DNA of 57,676 bases from Akkermansia muciniphila (GCA_945898055.1 CAMDGV010000025.1:1-57676); one strand, 5' to 3'. Positions 9,033 through 19,267 are shown, numbered from the stretch's first letter. The notes: generated by a model from the sequence alone, not told the origin. Translations and numbers: made by a program.

Positions 9033-10022
9033 TTAACTGGGTTGATGGAGGGCTGATAACACTGTGGAAACAATGTTTTCCGCGGTCAACCCATATTTCG
9101 TATGCAAGTAGGGTAGCGATCCGCATTCCACAAAGTGATCGGGAATGCCAATTTTGATCAGCTTGTTTTTGGTCTGGCAGGCGACAATGAGGTCGGCGAC
9201 GGCGCTGCCTAGGCCGCCGGTGACCACATGATTTTCCGCAGTGACGAGCAAATCAACCGTGGCCGCGAGTTCGGCAATGGTGGCCACGTCCAGCGGCTTG
9301 ATGACCGGAACGTGCAACAAGGTGGCTTCAATCCCCAGAGCAGATAACGTTTGCACAGCCTCGAGGGCGCGGCCGGTCATGAGCCCGGTGCTGATGATGC
9401 CGACATCGGTCCCCTCCCGCAGGCGTTGCGCGCGCTCGAGGCTGAAGCGATAGGTTGCTAAATCAAGGACGACGGGCACCTGCCCGCGCAGCAGGCGCAT
9501 GTACACTGGGCCGTCGAATTCGGCGATGGCGTGAACGGCCTGCATCGTTTCGGTGGCGTCGCACGGGTCGATGACCGTAAGGTTGGGGATGGATCGCATC
9601 AGGGCGAGGTCTTCAATGCCTTGATGGGTGGCGCCGTAGCCGGTGGTCAGGCCGGGAAGGCCCGCGATGATTTTGACGTTGCTACGGCTGAGCGCGCAGC
9701 CGATTGCGATGAAGTCGTAGGCGCGGCGTGTGGCGAAAACGCAATAGGTGGTGCAGAACGGGACAAACCCAGTGCGGGCCAGTCCGGCGGCGATGCCGAC
9801 CATGTTTTGTTCGGCCATACCGATGTTAAAAAATCGATCAGGGAACGCCTCTTTGAACGGGAAAATATCGGTGTATTTGCCTAGGTCGGCTGTGAGGCCG
9901 AGGATTTTGGGATTGCGCGCGCCGGCTTCGACCAGCGCTTTTCCGAAGGGGGCCGTGATCACAGGTTGGCTCTGGACCGCTTCCGAAACGCCCATGGCGA
10001 CGGTTTGTCCGAGTTTAGTCAT
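9033..10022 (-). CDS. Transketolase, C-terminal subunit
   Basis: This is the pyrimidine-binding and C-terminal half of a split transketolase, about 329 aa from MTKLGQTVAMG. Family sequences include FGKALVEAGARNP, GMAEQNMVGIAAGLA with the conserved catalytic Glu, and the C-terminal domain from about residue 200 (GTDVGIISTGLM). I chose the ATG at 10022 because it overlaps the stop of the N-terminal subunit by 8 bp; the longer frame from 10064 adds an unrelated tail. With its partner it should bind thiamine diphosphate and move two-carbon ketol units between sugars. Split transketolases in sugar operons are often specialised, for example for branched or unusual sugar phosphates. Confidence 0.88.
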   Translation of the reverse strand: MTKLGQTVAMGVSEAVQSQPVITAPFGKALVEAGARNPKILGLTADLGKYTDIFPFKEAFPDRFFNIGMAEQNMVGIAAGLARTGFVPFCTTYCVFATRRAYDFIAIGCALSRSNVKIIAGLPGLTTGYGATHQGIEDLALMRSIPNLTVIDPCDATETMQAVHAIAEFDGPVYMRLLRGQVPVVLDLATYRFSLERAQRLREGTDVGIISTGLMTGRALEAVQTLSALGIEATLLHVPVIKPLDVATIAELAATVDLLVTAENHVVTGGLGSAVADLIVACQTKNKLIKIGIPDHFVECGSLPYLHTKYGLTAENIVSTVLSALHQPS

Positions 10023-10860
10023 TTTGCAGCTCCAATTCGCGACGAGCTTGATTCCAATCCACATGGGTGGTGTTTAAAAAGTGCGCTTTCTCGCAATTTT
10101 CGATGGAGGCAACACCTTTGCCCGGGAGCGTGCGCGCGACGATCGCTTTCGGGCGGTTCAACGGTTGGCGGGCGGCCTCCAAGACGGCCACAATTTGCGT
10201 CATGTCGTTGCCATCGATCTCGGTGGTTTCCCAGCCGAAGGCGCGCCATTTATCGGCGACCGGTTCGATGTTCATGACCATAGGCCCATCCGCTTGAATT
10301 CCGTTGCAATCGATGATGGCGACCAAGTTATCCAATTGGAAATGGGAGCCGGACATGGCGGCTTCCCAGACTGAACCTTCCTGCAGTTCTCCATCGGAAA
10401 GTTCGACGAAAACGCGGCTCGATTCGCCGGCGAGGCGCAGGCCTAGGGCCATGCCGACGGCTTGTCCCAAGCCGTGTCCCAGCGAGCCACCCGTCATTTC
10501 CACGCCGGGCGTGGTGTCGATCGTACTCATTTCCAAACGGCATTGATCGGCACCGTATTGCGGGAGTTCCGACGCGGGAAGAATGCCCGCTTCCACGAGA
10601 GCCGCCCAGAGGGCGATAGAATAGTGTCCCGTCGAAAGAACGAAGCGGTCGCGCTTTTCCCAGCGGGGATTCAACGGATCATATTTCATTTCGTAAAAAT
10701 AGAGGGCGGCCAAAATATCGGCGATGCCCAAGCCCTGTCCTATGTAGCCTTGGCCTTTGCCGGAGGCCATGGTGAGGATGTGCTGGCGCAGGTTTTTGCT
10801 GCGCTGCCGCAGGCGCTGGATGTCGGCGGCGCGCCGCTCTTTCCTCTGAGTCTCTTCCAT
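10015..10860 (-). CDS. Transketolase, N-terminal subunit
   Basis: This 281-aa protein is the thiamine-diphosphate-binding half of the split transketolase. It shows GKGQGYIGQGLGIADILAALYF near the start, MTGGSLGHGLGQAVGMALG around residue 122, and the diphosphate/Mg motif SDGELQEGS..NLVAIIDCNG around 155-190. It lies 35 bp after the SDR gene and overlaps the C-terminal subunit gene by 8 bp, implying coupled translation of a heteromer. Its place between a dehydrogenase and a dehydratase suggests a dedicated catabolic enzyme rather than the housekeeping pentose-phosphate transketolase. Confidence 0.9.
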   Translation of the reverse strand: MEETQRKERRAADIQRLRQRSKNLRQHILTMASGKGQGYIGQGLGIADILAALYFYEMKYDPLNPRWEKRDRFVLSTGHYSIALWAALVEAGILPASELPQYGADQCRLEMSTIDTTPGVEMTGGSLGHGLGQAVGMALGLRLAGESSRVFVELSDGELQEGSVWEAAMSGSHFQLDNLVAIIDCNGIQADGPMVMNIEPVADKWRAFGWETTEIDGNDMTQIVAVLEAARQPLNRPKAIVARTLPGKGVASIENCEKAHFLNTTHVDWNQARRELELQND

Positions 10861-10895
10861 ATATTTACTTCTAAAGATTTTGGGAATGCGCGGCG

Positions 10896-11678
10896 CTAAT
10901 CCCGGTCGAGTCCGCCGGAGACGTTCAAACGTTCGGCGGTGATGTAATCAGGCGCGGCAGCGGCCAGCCACACAACGGTTTCAGCCACCTCGCGGCAAGT
11001 GGTGCGGCGGCCGAGCGGGATGCGCGCCGTGCGGCCGGCCAGAAAAGCCTCCAGATCGGTCCGGCCTTCGAGGGCGGCGAAAAGGGCCTCGGTTTTCATT
11101 TGCATGGGGGTGTCCATCATGCCGGGAGCCACGCTGTTGACCTGAATATTGTGGCTGGCCAGGGCGACGGCCGCGGAGCGGGTCAATGAATCGACGGCCG
11201 CCTTGCTCGCCGCGTAGGCAGTATAGTTTGGCAGCGCCATGCGGGAGGCGGGCGAGGTGATGTTGATGATGCGTCCACCGCCGCCCTGTTTGATCATTTG
11301 GCGGCCGGCGGCGGCGGTGGCCAAGGCGATGGAGCGAACATTGACCAGCAAGGTGTCCTCCCAAGATCGCGCGGTCATTTCGCAAAAAGCTTCGGCGGTG
11401 GCATAGGCGGCGCAATTGATCAACACGTCAAGCCGGCCAAAATGATCAGCGGCGGACTGGATCATCGCGACAGGGTCATCGGCGGTTTTGAGATCGACCT
11501 GGACAAAAAATGCGCGGGCCCCGGCGCCGGCGCATTCCCGGACGACCGCCTGGCCGAGCTCAACATTTAAGTCAGCCACGACGATTCGCCAACCGCGGGC
11601 GGCGAGTTGGAGGACAATCTCGCGTCCAAGGCCTTGCGCGGCGCCTGTGACCAAGACCGTTTTTTCGATAAGATTCAT
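10896..11678 (-). CDS. SDR-family sugar dehydrogenase
   Basis: This is a classical short-chain dehydrogenase of 260 aa. The Rossmann motif TGAAQGLG lies at residues 11-18, an Asp for NAD binding in VADLN, the NCAA motif near 88, the catalytic Ser in ITSPAS and the YAASK active site (Tyr/Lys). It starts in a 4-bp overlap with the sugar porter gene upstream. In this operon it is the best candidate for the first oxidation of the imported sugar to its lactone, or for a polyol or ketose step. The substrate is not visible in the sequence. Confidence 0.85.
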   Translation of the reverse strand: MNLIEKTVLVTGAAQGLGREIVLQLAARGWRIVVADLNVELGQAVVRECAGAGARAFFVQVDLKTADDPVAMIQSAADHFGRLDVLINCAAYATAEAFCEMTARSWEDTLLVNVRSIALATAAAGRQMIKQGGGGRIINITSPASRMALPNYTAYAASKAAVDSLTRSAAVALASHNIQVNSVAPGMMDTPMQMKTEALFAALEGRTDLEAFLAGRTARIPLGRRTTCREVAETVVWLAAAAPDYITAERLNVSGGLDRD

Positions 11679-13111
11679 TTAGAGCAGTCAGCGCCTTTCG
11701 ACAATTTTTGGTGAGCGGAGCGTTTTTTCCAAGACGAGGCAATTTCTTCGAGGGTTCGGCCCTTGGTTTCCGGCACCAATCGCCAACAGAAGAAGAACGA
11801 AAAGACACACACGCCCGCAAACAGCCAGAAGACGCCCGCCGGGGATCCGAAACGGTCCTTGGAATAAGCGATCATGGTGGGGAAAAATTGGCTGCCGCAG
11901 AAAAATGCCACCCACAAAGCGACGCCGGCGACGGACATGGCTTTGCCGCGAATTCGGTTGGGAAATATTTCCGCCATGATCAACCAGGCCAGCGGGGCTA
12001 GGCTGCTGACAAAAGCGCCCACGCACAAAAACATCACGACCACCACCCAGTAGCCAGACCAGCCGAAGCGGAAACAGAGCGCCATCAAGGCTAGGCCCAA
12101 CGCCATGGCGGCGCTGCCGGCGAGCAGAAGCGGTTTCCGTCCGGTGCGATCCACCAACCAGAAAGCGACGGCGGTGCAGATGATGTTCCAAATATTCAAA
12201 GGAATGGCCTGCCAGATGGCGTCGGACGCAGTGTTAAAACCGGCGCTTTGAAAGATGGTGGGCGCATAAACCAACAGGATGCTCACGCCAGTCCATTGTT
12301 GGAGGATGGCCAAGACGACCGCGACCATCAGGGCCATGCGCATTCCGGGTTGGAAAACTTCCGCCCAGCCGCCTTCTTCCTGAGAGATCGAGCTCTTGAT
12401 CTCATCCACCGAAGCCTGCGCTTGTTCCTTGCTTTCGCTCCGCTCCAACAGTTGCAAGGCTTCACGTTCGCGATTCTTGGTGACGAGCCAGCGGGGGCTT
12501 TCCGGAAGAATGGTCAGGGCACAAACCCAGATGACGACTGGGAGCAGCGTCGAGGCGAACATCCAGCGCCAGTGGCCGCCACCGGACAAGGCATACGACA
12601 CCACGATCGCGAGAAAAAGGCCGGTGACGATGGCCAGTTGATTGAGCGACACCAATCGGCCGCGGAGGCGCGCCGGGGCCATTTCGGAGATATACATCGG
12701 TGCAACCACCGAAGCTAGGCCGACGCCGATGCCGCCGATGATCCGACCGAAGTAAAATTCCGACATGGTGCGGGGCAGCGCCGTCATGACCGCGCAAGCT
12801 CCCAGCAAAACGGCGGCGACCATCAGCGTCTTCTTGCGCCCCAGCCAATCGCTCAGGGCCACCGAGACAAGCGGGCCGACGATGCAGCCGATGGCCGCGC
12901 TGCTGACCGCGAATCCGGTTTGAAACGCGGTGAGTTGGAACTCCTTCTCCAAAAAAATCAGCGCCCCGGAAATGATCGAGATGTCGTATCCAAAAAGAAA
13001 TCCCCCCAGCGCCGCCACCACCGCCAGGCGAAAAACGTAACCTGTCGCGGGCAGGGCCGCGGAAGCAATGGGGGCGCCCACGGGCGGGTTGCTGGTGTCG
13101 ATGTTGGGCAT
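11675..13111 (-). CDS. Sugar porter (MFS) transporter
   Basis: This is a 12-helix major facilitator of the sugar porter family, 478 aa from MPNIDTSNPP. Hallmarks are GGFLFGYDISIISGAL in helix 1, DWLGRKK and DRTGRKP in the two inter-helix loops, PESPRWL after helix 6 and PETKGRTLEEI at the end. It is probably a sugar/proton symporter of XylE/AraE type in the inner membrane. An in-frame ATG at 13174 would add 21 residues with no membrane features, so I prefer 13111. It overlaps the SDR gene by 4 bp and follows the GH127 gene, so it likely imports the sugar released by that enzyme. Confidence 0.92.
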   Translation of the reverse strand: MPNIDTSNPPVGAPIASAALPATGYVFRLAVVAALGGFLFGYDISIISGALIFLEKEFQLTAFQTGFAVSSAAIGCIVGPLVSVALSDWLGRKKTLMVAAVLLGACAVMTALPRTMSEFYFGRIIGGIGVGLASVVAPMYISEMAPARLRGRLVSLNQLAIVTGLFLAIVVSYALSGGGHWRWMFASTLLPVVIWVCALTILPESPRWLVTKNREREALQLLERSESKEQAQASVDEIKSSISQEEGGWAEVFQPGMRMALMVAVVLAILQQWTGVSILLVYAPTIFQSAGFNTASDAIWQAIPLNIWNIICTAVAFWLVDRTGRKPLLLAGSAAMALGLALMALCFRFGWSGYWVVVVMFLCVGAFVSSLAPLAWLIMAEIFPNRIRGKAMSVAGVALWVAFFCGSQFFPTMIAYSKDRFGSPAGVFWLFAGVCVFSFFFCWRLVPETKGRTLEEIASSWKKRSAHQKLSKGADCSK

Positions 13112-13227
13112 AAATGTGCTTATTCGATATTTACCATGAACCAGACGATTCTGGGCACCATAGGTGAAATCCACTGAGGACAGCGGGCCGTACCTGTTCG
13201 GCTTTCAAATGCGAGGTGCGTGTTCAC

Positions 13228-15018
13228 TTATTGAGGATAAGGCGGTGTCACAAAAGCCCCAGTTTGAAACAGAGGCCAGACTTTTCCCGAGGGCGAAACG
13301 GAGGTGACGCTGTTGCCCTTCCAGCCAATCGTATAGTCCGTTCCACCTCGTTTCATGGTTTGCGTGAACGTGACTAAAGGATAGGTGACGGTCAGTTCGT
13401 CGCCGGCTTTGGCGTCGGTGAACTCGACATAATCTCCCTTCCAAGCCAATTCTTTCTCCTTCTTGCCATTGCGCCAGGCTTTGATTTCCTTGCGCGGCGC
13501 AAAACCGGGCACGCGAATATGAAAGGTCGCGGCCTCGCGGGCGGCGACGGTCACCCGGCCTTGCTCGGGTTGGAAGGTGACGACGTTGCATTCAGACGCG
13601 TGGTGGTTCAGAGCCATATTCACGAAGAGGCCATCCTTATTGGTCGTTACAATGTGATCCCACGCGGTGTGCATCCCAGCCATACCGGTGGGCGGGCAAC
13701 AACCTTCCAAGCTCAAAGTTCCGCCAGACCATTTGTCTTCAGGATCAGTCCGGCAGAAGAAGCCGCCTTCCATACGCTTGACCAACTTCATGCCGTTCAC
13801 GAGCGCTTCGGGTTTGCTGAAGTTCTGCTTAGTCCAGAGATCTTTAAAGGTTTGATCGACGAAAAACTGTTCGCGAGGAAGGTAATTTAGGGTGGTGCGC
13901 TCGACGAAATCCCAATAGCTGGAGCGTCCTCCCACCCCGAGGTAAATGGCGATTTTCATGAGGTCAGCCACGGCGCAGGTTTCGGAGATTTTTGGGTCGG
14001 AAAAATTGTGGTCCCGTACCGCCGCGACCCAACCGTAGTCCGTGCGGAACTCATCAGTTTCCTTGAAGCGCTCCTCCGCCCAATCCAGATAGTTCGCGTT
14101 CTTCGTGATCGCGCCGAGATACGCAATCGGAATCACCCCATGGAGCATGCTATGCATATGCGTGCCATCATGCCCCTTCGCCCGTCCGTCCAAACGCCCG
14201 TCGGCCAACCCTTGGGCGATTTTCAACATCTCCTTGTCGCCCGTGACTTCGTGGTAGCGGACATAAGGCTCCATCGCGCAAAAGTCGAGCGAAGCGCGAT
14301 AAGTGATTTTAAGCGGCTTGCCTTCCCAATCAATCGTCGCGGGCGGGTCCAGCCAGAGGCGGCCCTGGTCGTCGGTCATCATCAAATGCTTCCGCATCGT
14401 CTCGAGGGAACGTTTCGCCTTCTCGAGCGCAGGTTTGTCGCCGGTAGTGACGTAGCTCTCGATCAGGCCGAGCGTAAACCAAGCCGTGGCCCAAACCACA
14501 TCGGTGTCGCCACTCGTCGGAATGAACAAACCGCTGGGGTGATAATGTTTGAGCAAACGATTGCGGACGCCGTTTTGAATGCCCACGCCCGTTTTCAGCC
14601 CGCTCATTTGCCGCATCAGAACGAAGGCGAGATCATTCCGGCATTCCGTATCGCCGCCCGCGATGGCATCGCCCGCAATGGAATACGGCGGATAATTCAG
14701 AGGCCAATTGCCGTAACTGGATTCGTAATTGCGTTCAACGGTGATGGTGCCGGTCAAATAATTCATCGACCACTTCGCCAGCAGCGTCAAATCGACGCTC
14801 TTTGGAATGGAACTCTCTTTTAACGGCTTGATTTTGGATGGCTGCGTGCGAGACAGGACTTTGACGTCGGAAACTGTGCCCATATAGCCGGCGACTCGAA
14901 TATCCGCGCCCAAGCTAGAAACCAATGAAGCCAACCCCGCCGTTGTGGCGAGCATTTGTCTCCGCCAGATAGGGTGACAGGCGCGTGATTGCGCGGCGGC
15001 TTGGGCGACTGCCAACAT
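13228..15018 (-). CDS. GH127-type (DUF1680) beta-L-arabinofuranosidase-like protein
   Basis: This 596-aa protein matches the DUF1680/GH127 fold, an (alpha/alpha)6 barrel followed by beta-sandwich domains. The paired cysteines in LEGCCPPTGM near residue 445 correspond to the zinc-bound catalytic Cys region of HypBA1-type beta-L-arabinofuranosidases. Conserved barrel pieces include WPLNYPPYS, VVWATAWFTLGL and HMHSMLHGVIPI. The N-terminus has an Arg-containing stretch followed by ATTAGLASLVSSLGA, which looks like an export signal, so it may act in the periplasm. It heads the minus-strand operon and is divergent from the cytochrome/DUF1501 pair. The GH127 family includes several specificities, so arabinose release is likely but unproven. 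Confidence 0.8.
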   Translation of the reverse strand: MLAVAQAAAQSRACHPIWRRQMLATTAGLASLVSSLGADIRVAGYMGTVSDVKVLSRTQPSKIKPLKESSIPKSVDLTLLAKWSMNYLTGTITVERNYESSYGNWPLNYPPYSIAGDAIAGGDTECRNDLAFVLMRQMSGLKTGVGIQNGVRNRLLKHYHPSGLFIPTSGDTDVVWATAWFTLGLIESYVTTGDKPALEKAKRSLETMRKHLMMTDDQGRLWLDPPATIDWEGKPLKITYRASLDFCAMEPYVRYHEVTGDKEMLKIAQGLADGRLDGRAKGHDGTHMHSMLHGVIPIAYLGAITKNANYLDWAEERFKETDEFRTDYGWVAAVRDHNFSDPKISETCAVADLMKIAIYLGVGGRSSYWDFVERTTLNYLPREQFFVDQTFKDLWTKQNFSKPEALVNGMKLVKRMEGGFFCRTDPEDKWSGGTLSLEGCCPPTGMAGMHTAWDHIVTTNKDGLFVNMALNHHASECNVVTFQPEQGRVTVAAREAATFHIRVPGFAPRKEIKAWRNGKKEKELAWKGDYVEFTDAKAGDELTVTYPLVTFTQTMKRGGTDYTIGWKGNSVTSVSPSGKVWPLFQTGAFVTPPYPQ

Positions 15019-15700
15019 TAACCCAATATAAAGATTAGGAGGCCAGGGTCTTGCATTTTTCGCCAGATAACATTCGTTTTAAGCCTTTTCGGAAAAGAGT
15101 TTCCGTGCTCGCGCCGCAAAAACTGGGCTTTGCATGCGCTCCAAAGAACGGGGTTGAACTTGTGGGACTATAACGTGGCTTAGGGGTCTTGAGGCGGACC
15201 ACGACGATGGCTTCCGCCGTGTGATCGCGGAGGGACTGACGCAGCCAGCGGACAGACGAACTTCACACTGCGTTGGGTGGCCTGGCGGGCGCCGAGAAGC
15301 AGGGTGGACCGAGGCTGGCCCGCCGCTGCCGCCACGCCGCGTTGGGTTCGGATGTATTCACTCTAGAAATTTTTGTGGGGACATCCCTGTCATACCTGTT
15401 TGCTGGGTTGTTATGGGCCTACCACGCGCCTCTTAACGCCTAAGGACCTTCCAGCGACTCTCGAGAAAACGATGCGCGGAAGGCCCTTTGCGCCTCAACG
15501 AGATACCGCTGGGTACCAGGCTTTAACCCGATGATTCAACACCCTTCCGCTCCAGAGTCGTTGGCCCAAATAGGCGGATTTTTGGCCGGAACCGGATGCA
15601 GCGGTAGTTCACATGGTCTATCGTATTGGTTAATCATAGAACGTTCGGGACAAACCCGTTGTGACTTTATGCCGCGGGTGATGCGGTTGGGGTGGCAGGA
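15019..15700. promoter_or_regulatory. Divergent intergenic region
   Basis: About 680 bp separate the GH127 operon (leftward) from the cytochrome/DUF1501 operon (rightward). It must hold both promoters and would be the natural place for AraC-type binding sites. I see no convincing direct repeat, RNA gene or coding frame in it. Confidence 0.45.
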
Positions 15701-18700
15701 ATGAATCGATTTTCAAGCAAGCACAAGCGGGCGTGGTTGGGACTCTATTTTGCAGTCGCGGCCGCTGTGGGGAACTGGACCGCGCGTGGCGACACCAGGA
15801 TGGAGGCCGAGGGGGCGGCCTTTTTTGAGTCGAAAATCCGCCCCCTTTTGGCCGATCACTGCTACGAGTGCCATAGCTCCCGCAGCAAAAAGGTGAAGGG
15901 CGCGCTGCTGTTGGATACACGCGAAGGTTTGCGCCAAGGCGGCATTGATGGAGCGGTCATCGTGCCGAACGATCCGGATAAGAGCATGTTGATCGAAAGC
16001 GTGCGTTATAATAATGAGGATCTCCAAATGCCTCCCAAGGAGAAGCTTTCGGACGCGCAGATCGCGGATCTGGAAAAATGGGTGAAGATGGGGGCGCCGG
16101 ATCCGCGCGCGGAGGATGCTGCGGTGGCGAAAAGTGGCTACGATATGGCGGCGGCGCGCCAGCAATGGAGTTTCCGTTCCCCGGTCGACCCGGAGCCGCC
16201 CAAGGTGAAGAATGCGGCCTGGGCTCATGGCGCGATCGACCCGTTTATTTTGGCGAAGCTGGAGGAGAAGAACCTCGCGCCGGCGGCGCCCGCGGACAAG
16301 CGGACGCTGATTCGGCGCGCCACGTTCGATTTGACCGGACTGCCTCCGACCGCCGCCGAGGTCGACATGTTTCTAGCGGAATCGAGCACGAATGCATATA
16401 AGAAGGTCATCGACCGTCTCTTGGCTTCGCCTCAATACGGCGAACAGTGGGGGCGACATTGGCTGGATCAAGTACGCTACGCCGATTCGGTGGACAAGCG
16501 GCAAATCGGCCAACCGGGAGATATCAATGAGGCATGGCGTTATCGTGATTGGGTGGTGCAGGCTTTCAATGAGGACCTCCCTTACGATCAATTTATCATC
16601 AATCAATTCGCCGGGGATTTACTGCCGGGGTTGGGTGAAAACGGCTTTAATCCCGACGGCATTGTCGCCACGTCGATGCTAGCCATTGGCCGCTGGGAGC
16701 AGGGCGAGGCGGACAAAGAGAAAATGATGACGGATATCGTCGATGACCAGATCGATGTGACCGGGCGCACTTTCCTCGGGCTGACGCTGGCCTGCGCGCG
16801 TTGCCACGATCATAAATTTGATCCGATCCCGACGCGCGATTATTACGCATTAGCGGGCATCTTCTATAGCAGCCATGTCATCCCGGAAGTTGGATCCAAG
16901 GGCGGGGATACGATGCGCTTGCGCGTGCCGCTGGACAGCCCGGCCGCGTTGGAACGGCGCGAGAAACTGGAGGAGGACATCGTGGCCACGCAGAAGCAGG
17001 CCGACCGGATCACCGATCAACAGATCGCCATCGAGACGAGAAAATTGATACAAGGTTCCAGTGGATATTTGGAGGGGATGGCCGAATACAAGGCGCAACG
17101 GACCACGAACGCGAACCTGACGGCGGCGGAGTTTGCGAAGACATTTATCCGAGATGGCGTGGAGAGCGTTTTGTTGGCGCGCTGGGCGGATCATTTGAGT
17201 TGGACCGAGCCGACCGCGCTGTCGAAAGTGACGGCGGATTTGCTGGGCGAGAAAGGCGTATATGCGTGGCGCAACGCCCAAGAAGCCGACACGCCTTCGG
17301 TCTTAATCAACACCACCAAAAAGGATGCCACTCCAGCGGGGATCAAGCTGCCCCCGCAAAGTGTGGTTATCCACCCATCCCCCAAGGGCGGTGTGGCCGT
17401 GGCGTGGAAGGCGCCGGTGAGGGGCAGATTCCGGATCGTCGGCCGCGTGATGGACGCCAACAGCAGCTGTGGAAACGGCATCGAATGGACGCTGGAGAAA
17501 ATGGGCTCCGGACGTACGCGCCTAGCCACGGGCGCTATCGCCAATGGGGGCGAGCAAAAATTCGCGGATGGACAGGGCGGGGCCAAAATCAATTCGGTGG
17601 AATTTCAGGCGGGAGATATACTCCAGATTTCCGTTTTGCCGAATGGCGAGCATGGTTGTGACTCGACCATGGTGGAATTGGAGATCGCTGATCTTGAACT
17701 TGAGGGCCGCGTTTGGAATCTCGGCAAACAATTGGCGGTGACCGCGTCCAAAGCCGTGAATCCGGCGGAGGATGGCTTGGGGAATACGAAGGTTTGGTTT
17801 TTCTACGACTTGGTGGACCAGCGGTCAACGAGTCCGGAGATTCCGGCGGATTCAATTCTGGCGCAATGGCTCAATCAAGTCGGCACGCCCCAGCACGCGG
17901 AGACCAACGCGGCGATGGCGAAGAAAATTGAAGAGGGACTGCAGGCGGCCGATTTAAAACGTCGTGAGCGCCGGCGGGCCCAGTTGGAAGAATTTAAGAA
18001 AGAATTGGAAACGATTGCCGACGACAAAATCAGCGCGGCCAGCAAACGAATTTTCACCGTGAACGAACCACTGGTGGCGGACGTGGTCATCAATTCGCTT
18101 TATCTGGATCTGAACAATCCACGCGGCCTTTTTTGGAAACCGGCTCGTGATCAAGTGAAGCAATTGCCTTCCAGCGAAACTACTTTGCAGCCCGTCCTGG
18201 CTGAATTGGAGCGGTTGAAGAAAAAACTTTCTGAGTCGCCGAAAAAATTCGCGCATGGTGTCCGGGAGGGCGGCGTTCCAAAAAGCAATTACGTCGGCAT
18301 CCAGGACACGAAGATTCAGATTCGCGGCCGATACGATCGCCTCGGCGACACGGCGCCGCGCGGCTTTCCCACTTTGCTGGCGGGCGATCAGCCGCCTTCG
18401 ATCAGCGAAGGAAGCGGGCGTTTGCAATTGGCGAAATGGATTGCCAGCCCGCAAAATCCGATGACCGCCCGCGTGATGGCCAATCGCCTCTGGCAGTTTC
18501 ATTTCGGCGAAGGAATTGTCTCGACGCCCAGCAACTACGGCAAAATGGGGCAGCCCGCGAGCCATCCGGAATTGCTGGATTTTCTGGCGCTGCGCTTCAT
18601 CGAATCCGGTTGGTCGATCAAGGCGATGCATCGCGCCATCATGCTCTCCGCAGCCTACCAGCAATCCACCGTGGCCAACCCAGAGACGTTGAAAGTGGAT

Positions 18701-19243
18701 CCCGACAATCGTCTTTTCGGGCGGATGAACCGGACCAGTCTTTCCGCCGAAGAACTGCGCGACAGCATCCTCGCCGTGAGCGGAAGTCTTGAATTGGCGA
18801 CGTTGGGCGGGCCGCCGATCCGGGAAAGCAACGCGCCTCGCCGCACCTTATATTTGATGACCGTACGTTCCGATTCGGCGAATTTCCGGACGCTTTTTGA
18901 CGGGGCCGATCCGACAGCGATCGTGGAAAAGCGCGTGACCTCCACGGTCGCCCCGCAAGCGCTTTTTCTGCTCAATAATTCCTTCGTCATCGAGCAGTCC
19001 AAAAAACTCGCGCAACGTTCGCTGAAAACGCCGGCGGCCAATCCGGCGGAAAGAATCCAGAATCTATATCAAACCTTTTATGGCCGTCTCGCCACACAAT
19101 TGGAAATCGACTTCGGCCTGTCGGTGGTGGTCTCCAAACAAATCGCGGGGACGGGGGCGGTTGACACGGAAGCCTTGGAAAAGAAATGGACCCGTTATTG
19201 CCAGGTGCTTCTTTGCGCCAACGAATTTATGTATGTGGATTAA
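15701..19243 (+). CDS. Planctomycete-type cytochrome c / DUF1549 / DUF1553 protein
   Basis: This is an exported multidomain protein of about 1180 aa from MNRFSSKHKR. A signal segment (AWLGLYFAVAAAVG) is followed by a cytochrome-like domain with CYECH (residues about 55-60) and a distal LQMPPKEKLS that can supply the methionine ligand. DUF1549 then carries a second heme-like motif, CARCHDHKFDP, near residue 368. Residues about 525-670 form a beta-rich insert (SCGNGIEWTLEK, FQAGDILQISV) that looks like a ligand-binding module. DUF1553 fills the rest (MANRLWQFHFGEG, VTSTVAPQALFLLNN). The family is abundant in Planctomycetes and Verrucomicrobia and its chemistry is not established to my knowledge. 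It is followed 24 bp later by its usual partner, DUF1501. A periplasmic redox role in glycan use is inference. Confidence 0.9.
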   Translation: MNRFSSKHKRAWLGLYFAVAAAVGNWTARGDTRMEAEGAAFFESKIRPLLADHCYECHSSRSKKVKGALLLDTREGLRQGGIDGAVIVPNDPDKSMLIESVRYNNEDLQMPPKEKLSDAQIADLEKWVKMGAPDPRAEDAAVAKSGYDMAAARQQWSFRSPVDPEPPKVKNAAWAHGAIDPFILAKLEEKNLAPAAPADKRTLIRRATFDLTGLPPTAAEVDMFLAESSTNAYKKVIDRLLASPQYGEQWGRHWLDQVRYADSVDKRQIGQPGDINEAWRYRDWVVQAFNEDLPYDQFIINQFAGDLLPGLGENGFNPDGIVATSMLAIGRWEQGEADKEKMMTDIVDDQIDVTGRTFLGLTLACARCHDHKFDPIPTRDYYALAGIFYSSHVIPEVGSKGGDTMRLRVPLDSPAALERREKLEEDIVATQKQADRITDQQIAIETRKLIQGSSGYLEGMAEYKAQRTTNANLTAAEFAKTFIRDGVESVLLARWADHLSWTEPTALSKVTADLLGEKGVYAWRNAQEADTPSVLINTTKKDATPAGIKLPPQSVVIHPSPKGGVAVAWKAPVRGRFRIVGRVMDANSSCGNGIEWTLEKMGSGRTRLATGAIANGGEQKFADGQGGAKINSVEFQAGDILQISVLPNGEHGCDSTMVELEIADLELEGRVWNLGKQLAVTASKAVNPAEDGLGNTKVWFFYDLVDQRSTSPEIPADSILAQWLNQVGTPQHAETNAAMAKKIEEGLQAADLKRRERRRAQLEEFKKELETIADDKISAASKRIFTVNEPLVADVVINSLYLDLNNPRGLFWKPARDQVKQLPSSETTLQPVLAELERLKKKLSESPKKFAHGVREGGVPKSNYVGIQDTKIQIRGRYDRLGDTAPRGFPTLLAGDQPPSISEGSGRLQLAKWIASPQNPMTARVMANRLWQFHFGEGIVSTPSNYGKMGQPASHPELLDFLALRFIESGWSIKAMHRAIMLSAAYQQSTVANPETLKVDPDNRLFGRMNRTSLSAEELRDSILAVSGSLELATLGGPPIRESNAPRRTLYLMTVRSDSANFRTLFDGADPTAIVEKRVTSTVAPQALFLLNNSFVIEQSKKLAQRSLKTPAANPAERIQNLYQTFYGRLATQLEIDFGLSVVVSKQIAGTGAVDTEALEKKWTRYCQVLLCANEFMYVD

Positions 19244-19267
19244 TAGGGAAGCGACGCCGAGGAACTT

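Noticed and set aside
14008-14823. Long plus-strand frame of 271 codons
   Set aside because: It lies wholly opposite the GH127 gene, has no family features and is arginine-rich; it mirrors the codon pattern of the real gene.
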